A DNA stretch of 64,000 bases. Origin: Ottelia alismoides (taxonomy: Eukaryota > Streptophyta > Magnoliopsida > Alismatales > Hydrocharitaceae). Positions 12,099 to 20,945 of this stretch are shown one piece after another. Both the position numbers and the translations under genes were made by a program. Below the pieces are notes generated by a model. The model did no database searches and had not been told where the DNA came from. It saw nothing but the letters and a program-made list of their open reading frames with translations. Position 1 is the first letter of the stretch. Each line of letters starts with the position of its first letter. Location: the NCBI GenBank assembly GCA_037367405.1, contig JAZKJV010008883.1, positions 1,302,001 through 1,366,000 on the forward strand, read 5' to 3'.

Positions 12099-12345
12099 CA
12101 AACTACGAATCGTTCTTCATCCAGGACTGGTTGCAGCACCGTATACACGCATCGCCATCCGATCTGCGTGTTGTCATCGTCGTTTGCATGAAGGTCTTCC
12201 CGGAGAGCCGCAGCATCATTCCCTAGCAACTACACGTGCCATCGACTTATGCCTTGCCAATGAGGCCGCACATGATGCTAAAAATTGATATGTAAAAAAG
12301 ATTGACGACGGAGACGAACGGCATAGACGAACGACAACCTCCTTG

Positions 12346-12432
12346 CAGCGATAACGACCTTCCTCATGATGACGACGAAGATGAACAACAGCCTACTCAC
12401 AGCGACAACGACCTTCCTCATGATGGCGGTGG
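12346..12432 (+). repeat. 54-bp direct repeat in element A
   Basis: The phrase beginning CAGCGATAACGACC at 12346 recurs as CAGCGACAACGACC at 12400 with the same following CTTCCTCATGATG. The period of 54 keeps frame, but no domain is recognisable. Confidence 0.7.
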
Positions 12433-12780
12433 AGACAAACGACGGAGACGATCGATGACCTCCTCACAATGCCAATGCCGCCGTCGTGCACATCCTCCTC
12501 CTCTTCCCTCTTTTGTGCGTGTAAGATTAGGGTTGGCAACATGAATGACAAGTGAATGGAAAAAAAATAGGAGAGTGATTAATGACGAGATATTTTTGGT
12601 GATTACATACTATATTTAGGTAATGAATAATCACCAAAATAGATTTTTGATTAATTAAATAATAAGATTAACATACCTTTAATGACGACGGATTAAATAT
12701 ATATGGATGGGATCGTTGTCCTTTCCTATGGATGGAAGGACCATGTCTCATTTGAAAGATATCATATATATATATATATA

Positions 12781-13148
12781 GGTCGGGGAGGCTGCTACAT
12801 GTAGCAGCTAATGTGGCTGCTACATGTGGCGGTTTCCTCAAAAAAATTTTTCAAAACTAAACCATGTATATTCATCTATATATACCTCCTACATTTTATT
12901 AAAATTTCGTAAGAAATGAAGACTCCTATGCCCTCCATCTAGAACATGTCGATTACAGCAAATTTCAGACCGCTAAAATTACTTGTTCTAGATGGAGAAC
13001 ATAGGAGTCTCTGTTTCTTACGAAATTTTAATAGAATGTAGGAAGGATATAGAGATGAATATACATGGTTTAATTTTGAAAAAAAATGGAGAAACCGCCA
13101 CATGTAGCTGCCACATTGGCTGCTACATGTAGCAGCCTCTCTTTTCTG
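12781..13148. mobile_element. Palindromic (TA)n-seated element, 'ctacatgtagc' family (E, 368 bp)
   Basis: Between two (TA)n tracts the sequence folds on itself almost entirely. The arms begin with GGAGGCTGCTACATG and its inverse near 13140. Each arm contains its own small palindrome, CTGCTACATGTAGCAG. The central palindrome carries 'gactcctatgccctccat' and its inverse 'gagaacataggagtctc', which is the core shared with the neighbouring families. It is non-coding. Confidence 0.8.
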
Positions 13149-13160
13149 TATATATATATA

Positions 13161-13547
13161 GGGTAAAATGGGGCTGCCCCCTGGGAGTAGCCAACTTGGC
13201 TACTCCCACCCCTATTTTTCCCTCATTTTTTTATTTATTTGGAAAATAAAAATTTATATATTCATCACTATATCCCTCTAACATTCTATTAAAATTTCGT
13301 CAGAAACAGAGACTCGTAGGCCATCCATCCAAACGTCATTTTTTAATGGTCGCAGGATTTTTTAAATCGACCCTGTTTGGATGGAGGTCGTAGGAGTCTC
13401 TGTTTCTGACGAAATTTTAATAGAATGTTAGAGGGATATAATAATGAATTTACAAATTTTTATTTTCCAAGAAATAAAAAAATGAGGGGAAAATAGGGGT
13501 GGGAGTAGCCAAGTTAGCTACTCCCTGGGGGCAGTCCCATTTAACCC
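13161..13547. mobile_element. Palindromic (TA)n-seated element, 'gggtaaaatggggc' family (F, 387 bp)
   Basis: Starts GGGTAAAATGGGGCTGCCCC and ends with the near-perfect inverse. The subterminal palindrome is AGTAGCCAACTTGGCTACT. The core carries CAGAGACTCGTAGGCC and the inverse GTCGTAGGAGTCTCTG. (TA)n flanks both sides, shared with the elements on each side. Confidence 0.85.
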
Positions 13548-13563
13548 ATATATGTATATATAT

Positions 13564-13956
13564 GGGTTAAATGGGGTTGCCCCCTAGGGGAAGCTAACTT
13601 GGCTTCCCTCGCCTCATTTCGCTCGATTTTTTTATTTTTTTTTGAAAATTTCTTCTGTGGAATTTCATCACTATATCCCTATATTATGTCATTAGAATTT
13701 AGTGCGAAACAGAGACTCCTACGGCCTCCATCCAGACAGTTATTTTTTAACAGTAACAGAATTGCTAAAAACGACCATGTCTGGATGGAGGCCGTAGGAG
13801 TCTCTGTTTTACACGAAATTTTAATGACATAATATAGGGATATATTGATGAAAATTCACGGAAGAAAATTTCAAAAAATAAAAAATAAAAAAACTGGGCC
13901 GAATGGGGCGGGGGAGCCAAGTTAGCTCCCCCCATGGGGGCAGCCCCATTTTACCC
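13564..13956. mobile_element. Palindromic (TA)n-seated element, 'gggtaaaatggggc' family (G, 393 bp)
   Basis: Ends are GGGTTAAATGGGGTTGCCCC and the inverse GGGGCAGCCCCATTTTACCC. The subterminal palindrome AGCTAACTTGGCTTCC pairs with GAGCCAAGTTAGCTCC. The shared core CAGAGACTCCTACGGCCTCC is present in both orientations. Open frames inside are by-products of the palindrome. Confidence 0.85.
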
Positions 13957-13966
13957 TATATATATA

Positions 13967-14258
13967 GGGTAAAATGGGGCTGTCCCCATGGGGGTGGCTC
14001 CCCCCGTGCCATTTCGCCCCCTTTTTTATTTTTTTTTTGAAATTTCTTCAGTGGATTTTCATCAATATATCCCTATATTATGTCATTCAAATTTCACGTG
14101 AAACATAGACTCCTACGGCCTCCATCCAGAAGGGTTGTTTTTAGCAATTCTGTTACCGTTAGAAAATGACTGTCTAGATGAAGGCCGTGCGAGTCTCTGT
14201 TTCGCATGAAATTTTAATAGCATAATATAGGGATATAGTGATGAATATTCACGGAAGA
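13967..14258. mobile_element. Truncated member of the 'gggtaaaatggggc' family (H)
   Basis: The left arm and core are complete (GGGTAAAATGGGGCTGTCCC at 13967, core GACTCCTACGGCCTCC). The right arm stops at 'cacggaagat' near 14258, where the next element begins after a short TA run. About 75-130 bp of the right end is missing. Confidence 0.75.
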
Positions 14259-14265
14259 TATATAT

Positions 14266-14649
14266 GGGTTAAATGGGGTTGCCCCCTAGGGGGGAGCTAA
14301 CTTGGCTCCCCCCGCGCTATTTCGTCCGATTTTTTTATTTTTTTGAAAATTTCTTCCGTGAATATTTAATACTATATCCTTATATTATGCTATTAAAATT
14401 TCGTGCGAAACAGAGACTCGTACGACCTCCATCCAGATAGTCATTTTTTTAACGGTAACAGAATTGCTAAAAACGACCATTTTATATGGAGGCCATAGGA
14501 GTCTCTATTTCACGTGAAATTTGAATGACATAATATAAGGATATTTTTATTAAAATCCACGAAAGAAATTTTGAAAAAAAAAATAAAAAGGAGGCGAAAT
14601 GGCGCAGGGGGAGCCAAGTTAGCTCCTCTCATGGGTGTAACCCCATCTT
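14266..14649. mobile_element. Palindromic (TA)n-seated element, 'gggtaaaatggggc' family (I, 384 bp)
   Basis: The left end is GGGTTAAATGGGGTTGCCCC. The right end is the worn inverse, with GAGCCAAGTTAGCTCC and then 'gtgtaaccccat'. (TA)n follows at 14653-14665. It begins where H is cut off, so it either inserted into the TA tract at H's lost end or recombined with it. Confidence 0.8.
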
Positions 14650-14665
14650 TATGTATATATATATA

Positions 14666-16264
14666 GGGGGCACTTCAAATGAGGTGGGGTCTCACCGAAA
14701 TTGTGGTGAGCCATCGATCAGATTCGTCAGATCTCAATCTGACGGTTGAATCAAAAACTTCATCCAAAAGGGCATTTTCGTCAAATTGATTTCATTAATT
14801 TCGAGTTTCATTTATTGGTTTCAAATTGTCATTCTAAGCTTTTCTCGATTTGGTATTTTCACAAATACCTTTATTGATTAATTTCTGATTTTGTTCCAAA
14901 CGATCTGAAATCAACAACAGTTTTGTAAATTACAACGAGTTTTTGTAAAATATATTATAGTCTTTGTAAAATTTCATTAATGATTTCATTTTATTACTGT
15001 AATTTCATTTTGTAAATGGTTGTATAAGTTTTGTAAATGTGTACATTCATTTTGTAATTTCAGTGAGTTTTTTGTAAGAGTATTTTTCCTCTTTGTAAGC
15101 TTTAACTTTTTTTAATTGTGTATGATTGTTTTGTAAAAAATCCTTGAATCTTTGTAACTGAATCTCCCTTCTTTATAAAATTCACGAATGTTTTCCATTG
15201 CGTTAAAGTTCAATTGCTATACATGTTTTCGAGTCCTGCAAAATAGAGAAAAACATTGAGAATTGTAAAAAAGGTAAATAAATATGTAAATCTGAATATC
15301 AGTTAAGTAAAAATATTATACGATAATGTAACGGAATCTCGCTCCTTTGTAAGAGTGTCTGATCACTTTGTAAATTTTATGCGCTCTTTTGTAAAATGAA
15401 CTGATCACTTTGTAATATTTCTGTAGAGTTCTGCGACAAATAGGTACACTGTTAGATATTGGAAATGTACAAAATTGACATGATATTGTAAAAAAATCAA
15501 TATTTGCACAAAACATTCCCATTTTTGTAAAAAAATAAAACTCGATTGGTAAAAAACTAAGAGGTCCCTCCTCCGCGCATATCTCGACGCTTCGGCGTCG
15601 ACGGCGAGGTGCCGCATTGGATGACGCGCAGGCGGAGCGCGGCCTGACAGAGAGCGGGACCGAGGGCGGGCAGTAGGGGCACGAGCGGAAGGCTACCGCC
15701 TTGCCGAAGAGGATGGCGCACGGGGCTGCGGCTCCGCTTGAAGGTCGGTGCACAGAGGAAGGGGGACGGTGCCGCCTCACGTGAGGCAGAGGTCGACGAA
15801 GAGGACGGCGCATGGGACTGCGACTCCGCCTGAAGGACGGTGCATGGAGGATAGCGAACGATGCCGCCTCGCGTAAGGCAGAGGTCGTCGAAGAGGACGA
15901 CGCGCAAGCTGTGGCTCTGCTTGAAGATCGGTGCGCAGAGGAAGGCGGACGGTGCGCGGAGGAAGGCCGCCGACAGAAGTTGCTGGAGAGATGAAGGACG
16001 TGCGGCGGGGGAAGGACGTGCGGCGGGGAGACGAGGCAGAGGAGGTGGCTGGGCTGGAATTAATCAAGAGAGAGAGAGAGATTAGGAAATTTAGTTGTCA
16101 CATTCTATATTTAGAATTTGACAAATGACCAAAATGGGTTTTTTACCATTAAAATAATGTAATTAATGTGAAATTAATCACAGCCGTGGGATTTAAATTA
16201 AATGGATGAGATGGAGGGGCTCACCACAATATCGGTGAGACCCCGCCTCATTTGAAGTTTCTCC
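14666..16264. mobile_element. Large (TA)n-seated inverted-repeat element D (1.6 kb)
   Basis: The left end is GGGGGCACTTCAAATGAGGT followed by GGGGTCTCACCGAAATTGTG. The right end, reverse-complemented, is AACTTCAAATGAGGCGGGG followed by TCTCACCGATATTGTG, and pairing continues through GTGAGCC. (TA)n lies on both sides. The interior holds about 15 TTTGTAA motifs, all in the same orientation, between 14922 and 15540, then a GC-rich cargo region (15545-16030) that includes a 92-bp tandem repeat. No transposase domain is visible. Layout and order match element A, so the two look like non-autonomous relatives. Confidence 0.7.
15705..15965 (+). repeat. 92-bp tandem repeat, about 2.8 copies, in element D
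   Basis: Units start at 15705, 15797 and 15889 with CGAAGAGGAYGRCGCRYR-like sequence. Each contains 'tgaaggtcggtgcacaga'-like and 'cctcacgtgaggcagagg'-like parts. The period of 92 is not a multiple of three, so the overlapping open frames on both strands are unlikely to be a conserved repeat protein. Confidence 0.8.
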
Positions 16265-16276
16265 TATATATATATA

Positions 16277-16663
16277 GGGAAAAGGGAAGCTACACCGGGG
16301 GGTGCAGCTAACTAGCTACACCCGGGTATTTTTCTCATTGATTTTTGATTTTTTTGAAGGAAACTTATGGGGGATTTACTTAGTTTATTGTGTGGAATAT
16401 GTGTTTCAAATTTCATGCAAAACAAACACTCCTAGCATGCCCATCTAGATATGGTCAATTTCAATAATTCTGAAACCGTTAAAATGTTGTAACCTTGATG
16501 GAGATGATAGAAATGTCGAATTTAGTTGAAATTGGTATGATATCATGGTGATATATAGTGATTTAAATCCCCCTAGGTTTCATTTCAAAAATACAAAAAA
16601 TCAATGAAAAAAATAGCCGGGTGCAGCTAGTTAGCTACACCCCCGGGTGCAGCTTCCCCAGCC

Positions 16664-16665
<2 letters not shown>
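16277..16665. mobile_element. Palindromic (TA)n-seated element, 'aagctacaccgg' family (J, 389 bp)
   Basis: The left end is GGGAAAAGGGAAGCTACACC and the right end, reverse-complemented, is GGGGCTGGGGAAGCTGCACC. The subterminal palindrome is GTGCAGCTAACTAGCTACAC. The core (ACTCCTAGCATGCCCATCTA with inverse TGATGGAGATGATAGAA) is a diverged version of the core in E, F and G. (TA)n lies on both sides. Confidence 0.8.

Positions 16666-16739
<74 letters not shown>
16666..16739 (+). repeat. (AT)37 microsatellite between elements J and K
   Basis: 74 bp of uninterrupted AT, the longest such tract in the window, directly touching the ends of two palindromic elements. Confidence 0.98.
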
Positions 16740-16741
<2 letters not shown>

Positions 16742-17115
16742 GGATGCCCCCATGGGGGAGCTAACTTGGCACCCCCGGCCCATTTTGTCCGATTTTTTTA
16801 TTTTTTTTGAAAATTTCTTTCGTGGATTTTCATCTATATATCCCTATATTATGTCAATAAAATTTCATACGAAACAGAGACTCCTACGACCTCCATCAAG
16901 ACGGGGTCATTTTTAGCAATTTTTTTACCGTTAATAAATGACTGTCTGGATGGAGGCCGTAGGAGTCTCTGTTTCGCCCGAAATTTTAATGACATAATAT
17001 AGGGATATAATGATGAAATTCTACGGAAGAAATTTTCAAAAAAAATAAAAAATGGGTGAAATGGGGTGGGGGGAGCCAAGTTAGCTCCTCCCAGGGGGGC
17101 AGCCTCATTTAACCC
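16740..17115. mobile_element. Palindromic (TA)n-seated element, 'gggtaaaatggggc' family (K, 376 bp)
   Basis: Ends are GGGGATGCCCCCATGGGGG and the inverse of GGGTTAAATGAGGCTGCCCC, with the GAGCTAACTTGGC / GAGCCAAGTTAGCTCC subterminal palindrome and the shared core CAGAGACTCCTACGACCTCC. It sits between the (AT)37 tract and a second TA tract. Confidence 0.85.
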
Positions 17116-17128
17116 ATATATATATATA

Positions 17129-17496
17129 GGGAGCTGGGAGCCTACACCTAGGGGTGTAGGTAATTACCTACACCCGGTCTTTTTTCTCATTATTTTTGGA
17201 TTTTTTTGAAGGAAATCTTTGGGGGATTTTCTTAATATATTGTGGGGAATATGTGTTTCAAATTTCATGCAAAACAAATACTCCTAACATGTCCATCTAG
17301 AATGGGTCAATTTCAGCAGTTCTGAGACCATTAAATTTTGATAGTCTTGATGAAGATGATAGAAGTCTTGAATTAAGTTGAATTTGGATGACACCATGGT
17401 GATATATAGTGATCTAATTCCCCAAAAGTTTCATTTCAAAAAATCAAAAAATATTGAAAAAAAGAGCCGGGTGTAGGTAATTACCTACATCTCTGG
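17129..17496. mobile_element. Palindromic element, 'aagctacaccgg'-related family (L), right end lost
   Basis: The left end GGGAGCTGGGAGCCTACACC is followed by the subterminal palindrome GTGTAGGTAATTACCTACAC. The right arm repeats that palindrome at 17471-17489 but stops at 'catctctgg' (17496), about 25 bp short of the full inverse. The core resembles J. The next element (B) starts at the break. Confidence 0.75.
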
Positions 17497-17776
17497 CCCT
17501 TTCAAATAGGACGCAGTCCTTCCTGAGTTCAGGAAGGCCGGCCCTTTTTTGTATAAATCACGAACACTTTAGTAGAATACGTATACAATTTGTATTATAG
17601 GTGCACGTTATAAATACAAAGCCGCATATAAAACTGCGCATTATAATACAAACATTAAAACTTCACATTATAATACAAACTGTATATGTATTCTACTAAA
17701 GTCATCCTGTTTTATACAAAAAAGAGGCTGGCCTTCCTTAGGGATGGAAGGACCAAGTCCTATTTGAAAGAAATCC
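17497..17776. mobile_element. Short relative of element A (B, about 280 bp)
   Basis: The left end is CCCTTTCAAATAGGACGCAG followed by TCCTTCC. The right end, reverse-complemented, is GGATTTCTTTCAAATAGGAC followed by TTGGTCCTTCCATCC. The interior has 'tataatacaaac' repeats like those in A. (TA)n follows at 17777-17795. The left end is worn where it abuts L, so the L-B boundary looks like a deletion or recombination join. Confidence 0.7.
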
Positions 17777-17795
17777 TATATATATATATATATAT

Positions 17796-18180
17796 GAGGA
17801 TGGGGAGCTTGCACCAAGGTGCATGTAACTTTACATGCACCGACGCTTATATCTTCCTTTTTTTTTTACTTTTTTGAAAAATACCACCATGTATATTCAT
17901 ACATATATCCCTCTAATATGTCATTCGAATTTCATCAGAAACAGAGACTCCTATGACCTCCATCCAGAACAGGTAATTTTAACGGTCTTAGAATTGATGT
18001 AATCGACCTGTTCTGGATGGAGGTCATAGGAGTCTCTGTTTCTGACGAAATTCGAATGACATATTGGAGGGATATATGGATGAATATACATGGTGGTATT
18101 TTTCAAAAAAGTAAAAAAATATGGAAGTATAAACGCCGGTGCATGTAAAGTTACATGCACCTTGGTGCAAGCTCCCCATC

Positions 18181-18183
<3 letters not shown>
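17796..18183. mobile_element. Palindromic (TA)n-seated element, 'gcatgtaactttacatgc' family (M, 388 bp)
   Basis: Both ends are the same 20 bases inverted, GAGGATGGGGAGCTTGCACC, followed by the inner palindrome GTGCATGTAACTTTACATGC. The core is nearly perfect: CAGAGACTCCTATGACCTCC on the left pairs with GAGGTCATAGGAGTCTCTG on the right, spaced by about 50 bp. It is the best preserved member of the nest and so probably one of the youngest. Confidence 0.9.

Positions 18184-18230
<47 letters not shown>
18184..18230 (+). repeat. (TA)n microsatellite, 47 bp
   Basis: Uninterrupted TA repeat bounding element M on its right. It closes the nest that starts at 11.36 kb. Confidence 0.98.
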
Positions 18231-18232
<2 letters not shown>

Positions 18233-18660
18233 TTTTTTGTTAATTCCACATTGTTCTCGTTGCCTGATAACATATAATTCCTAATAAAGGCTCATGTGAA
18301 TTTTATGTTGTCTTGTCAAGAGGAATATATATAGATACTTTCGACTTTGATAATTTCCCATCATAGGGATTGGCATCATGTCTATACTCGAGGCTAGAGC
18401 TTTTCCACACTCGGCTCTCTCTGACGTCTCAATGTAGAGACTATGTAGTAATGCATGGGTGTGCCTCCAGCAATGGGAGCCCATCAAGTTTGGCAATGAT
18501 GTGACTATGTAAAGCCCGATACCCTAGTACTCTAGTTTGGCATGAATAACTAACCTACACAATTTGTTAGGCTTAGGTATAATTCGACCTATTAGCCAAG
18601 TACTCCCCGTTACTCATATTCCACTATCACACTTTGTGATCACTAGATGTGGACTATATA
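18231..18660. other. Unassigned stretch next to the Copia 5' LTR
   Basis: The first 760 bp of the sister LTR (26679-27440) should lie about here, but I cannot align them. Either the outer part of the 5' LTR was lost or this DNA is unrelated. Confidence 0.4.
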
Positions 18661-19994
18661 TGAGATCACAACTAAGGATTTTAATCACAGTTTTCCAGTA
18701 TGAGTGATGTACAAGTGTTAGGAAAACTCCAGGGTGATGTGATCTTAAACGATTGTATACCTTGACTCTTCCATTCTGAGGGAATGATGAAATAGATTTG
18801 GATGTTACTGGCCCCATTGCATGAACTAATTATATAGTCTTAATCCAAGTGTTGGATATTGATTTGAATTGGATTCAGAGACAATGAGAAGATTGGATAA
18901 CTTTGTCTGACATGATCAGACATCTCTGAGAGGTCTTATAAATCTGAATATGATATTAGATTTCAATATACAAGTCACCATACATGGATATACAGTCGCC
19001 TTAATCCTATAATCAAGTATCCACAGAGAAGGCACATTATCTTCAAAAGAATTTGAGTAATGTTCCTAAATAGATAAATTTAAGGATTGGAACTATTCAG
19101 TGATGTATGAATCATTAAGTGAAGAGGATAATTTACGATGATTAAATAAAATTTAATTATCTTGAAACCATTATCCTGGATAGTGTTATCCACAATTAGC
19201 CATGAATAATGTGGATAAAATTTACATTATTTTTAGATATGTACAGAGAGGATTTTGAGATAATTAAATTGGATTTAATTATCTTAGATAAGATTAATGT
19301 GGATAGTGCTATCCACAATAATCATGAATAGTATGTTAAGATCCACAATATCCAATTGAGACTTGATTGTGAATAGGATTCACAAATTTAATATTATTGT
19401 GATATGGATTAACAATATGTAATAAATGTAAATTGAATTTACATTTAATTTTAAACCTATAAACACGATTCATAATTTTGAATGGTCTATTTATAATTAT
19501 CATAAATAATTTGAAATTATTTGGTGATAATTAATTTACAGAACTTCATGGTAGGATCCATCATGTTGGACGTCCCCACCTTATGAATGTATTTATCTTC
19601 ATTTTATTTTTTTCTTTTAATTCTCTATTTGTTGCAAGATTGTCAAATAATTATTTTTCCAAGTTTAGTTAATTAGAAAGAAAATATTATTGTTGAGATA
19701 AAGAAAATAAAAAGGAAAATACAAATAAAAAGATGACTCTCATGGTGGGCCCCATCATTCATCGCCCCCCTCTTCTATTGTATTATCGTTTTTATTTTTT
19801 CTCTCTTTGTTCTCTTTTTGTTATTAATTTTAAGAAGATGATTAATTAATTAAATAATTTGATAATTTGTTATTTTATTATCAAGTTGTTGAGAAGCAAT
19901 TAATCTTGGCCATCCTAGGAGTACAACCTAACGGCTCGAAAAAGTATAAACTCATTCATACCGATGACCAACAAGTCTCTCTCTCTCTCTCTTA

Positions 19995-20206
19995 GGGCTC
20001 ATTTGGTTGATGGGTTGGAGTGGATTGGGGTAACCTGATTGGAATAGTAGCTGTTTGGGATGGTTATGAGGGTTGGAGAGAGTTGGAATAAAGAATGTGA
20101 TGTGATGTCACTATGATTTGTGATAAAATTCCATCCCATCAAAAGAGGGGGGTAAATCGGGTTACTCCGAGATAACCCGGGGGTAACCCGGTTACCAAAC
20201 GAGCCC
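19995..20206. mobile_element. Tourist-like MITE 1 (212 bp, TTA duplication)
   Basis: Ends GGGCTCATTTGGTT and the inverse of GGGCTCGTTTGGTAACC. It is flanked by TTA at 19992-19994 and 20207-20209, as for PIF/Harbinger-type MITEs. The sister LTR has an empty site near 32450. Confidence 0.8.
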
Positions 20207-20209
20207 TTA

Positions 20210-20383
20210 AGGCATGTTTGGTTGCTGGGTTGGACTGGGTTGGGTTGGGTTGGGGTAACCCTGTGAATAGTAAATTGCACCCCTGTGAATAGTAAACTAT
20301 GAGGAGGATTGAGAGGGTTGGAAGGAGGGGTACACCGATATACCCCAACCCAACCCAGTCCAACCCAGCAACCAAACAGGCCC
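20210..20383. mobile_element. Tourist-like MITE 2 (174 bp, TTA duplication)
   Basis: The left arm AGGCATGTTTGGTTGCTGGG continues into TTGGACTGGGTTGGGTTGGGG. The right arm is its inverse with few changes. TTA lies at 20207-20209 and 20384-20386, the first shared with MITE 1. The arms differ from MITE 1 enough to be a separate family or subfamily. Confidence 0.85.
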
Positions 20384-20926
20384 TTAGGGACATACCCTCA
20401 CCGGGATTATTTCCTTTATGTTGGTTGTCTTCCCTACCTCTCAGGGTCGTCCCCATATAGGGATAATGTCCTTAATGGTGGTTGACCATGTTGTTGCATT
20501 GTCGGATCAATTCGATCGATCTCATGTAGGTTTCTTCATCTTTGATTCTTCGAGATCACGATGAAGAAGGATGATTTTGTATGACGAAATTAGTAGCAAG
20601 GAGTCCTAGATCATCTCATTGGATTGCGTGAAGTACGTGGTTCATCCCCACGCCTACAACTACTATCTCCGTCATATTGGACTTCAGAATGGAGGTCTCT
20701 TTTCTAGAGACTAGAGGATCACATTCACACTTCAAGAGGTAATTCTATACTCATGTGACATTGATGGAACAAATTAGGAATGGTTCCCAATCCATGTGCT
20801 TCCATAGAGAATTTTAAAAACAAATTCTACTACCATCACGACTTGTTTGACAAGTATGTTATTTGATTAGATTAATCCGATCTACAAGCTTCAGTGATGC
20901 GTGAGGCCCAAAAATCTCTCGTCACG

Positions 20927-20945
20927 TGGTATCAAAGCATTGGTC
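20927..20945 (+). other. Copia primer-binding site
   Basis: TGGTATCAAAGCATTGG lies two bases after the LTR end. It is one substitution from the usual TGGTATCAGAGC complement of initiator tRNA-Met. Confidence 0.8.

Larger units (their letters stand above)
11359..12763. mobile_element. Large (TA)n-associated inverted-repeat element A (1.4 kb)
   Basis: The left end reads GGGGGCTTTCAAATAGGACT followed by TGGTCCTTCCATCC. The right end, reverse-complemented, reads CTTTCAAATGAGACATGG followed by TCCTTCCATCC. The pairing continues through CCAACGATC on the left and ACAACGATC on the right. A (TA)n tract follows the right end directly. The interior has TTTGTAA motifs near 11655-11990, a 20-bp tandem repeat (12012-12098), and a GC-richer part (12100-12540) with a 54-bp direct repeat. 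There is no transposase. It shares layout with element D at 14666-16264 and ends with element B at 17497-17776. Confidence 0.65.
18661..20924 (+). repeat. 5' LTR of Copia-1 (outer end missing)
   Basis: From about 18670 ('aaggattttaatcac') to CTCGTCA at 20924 it aligns with the 3' LTR: 'ctgacatgatcagacatctc' near 18917 against 27673, 'gaattgaatttacattt'-like AT blocks, and 'gtctctctctctc' near 19975 against 32410. It ends two bases before the primer site. It contains two MITEs (19995-20383) absent from the sister copy. Confidence 0.8.

Noticed and set aside
15316..16128. Possible Pro/Arg-rich proteins in element D
   Set aside because: The 92-bp period breaks frame at each unit and frames are open on both strands, so GC-rich repeat DNA explains them.
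16647..16916. Frame encoding a long IYIYIY run
   Set aside because: It is a translation of the (AT)37 microsatellite plus the adjoining palindromic element.
11359..18230. Possible CRISPR-like array, because similar repeats recur at intervals
   Set aside because: Units are about 390-bp palindromes with diverged ends, not short direct repeats with unique spacers, and the setting is a plant genome.
18184..18230. Element M plus the (TA)n tract as the lost outer end of the Copia-1 5' LTR
   Set aside because: M is a complete palindrome with its own ends, and the sister LTR start (26679 onward) does not align with 18231-18660.
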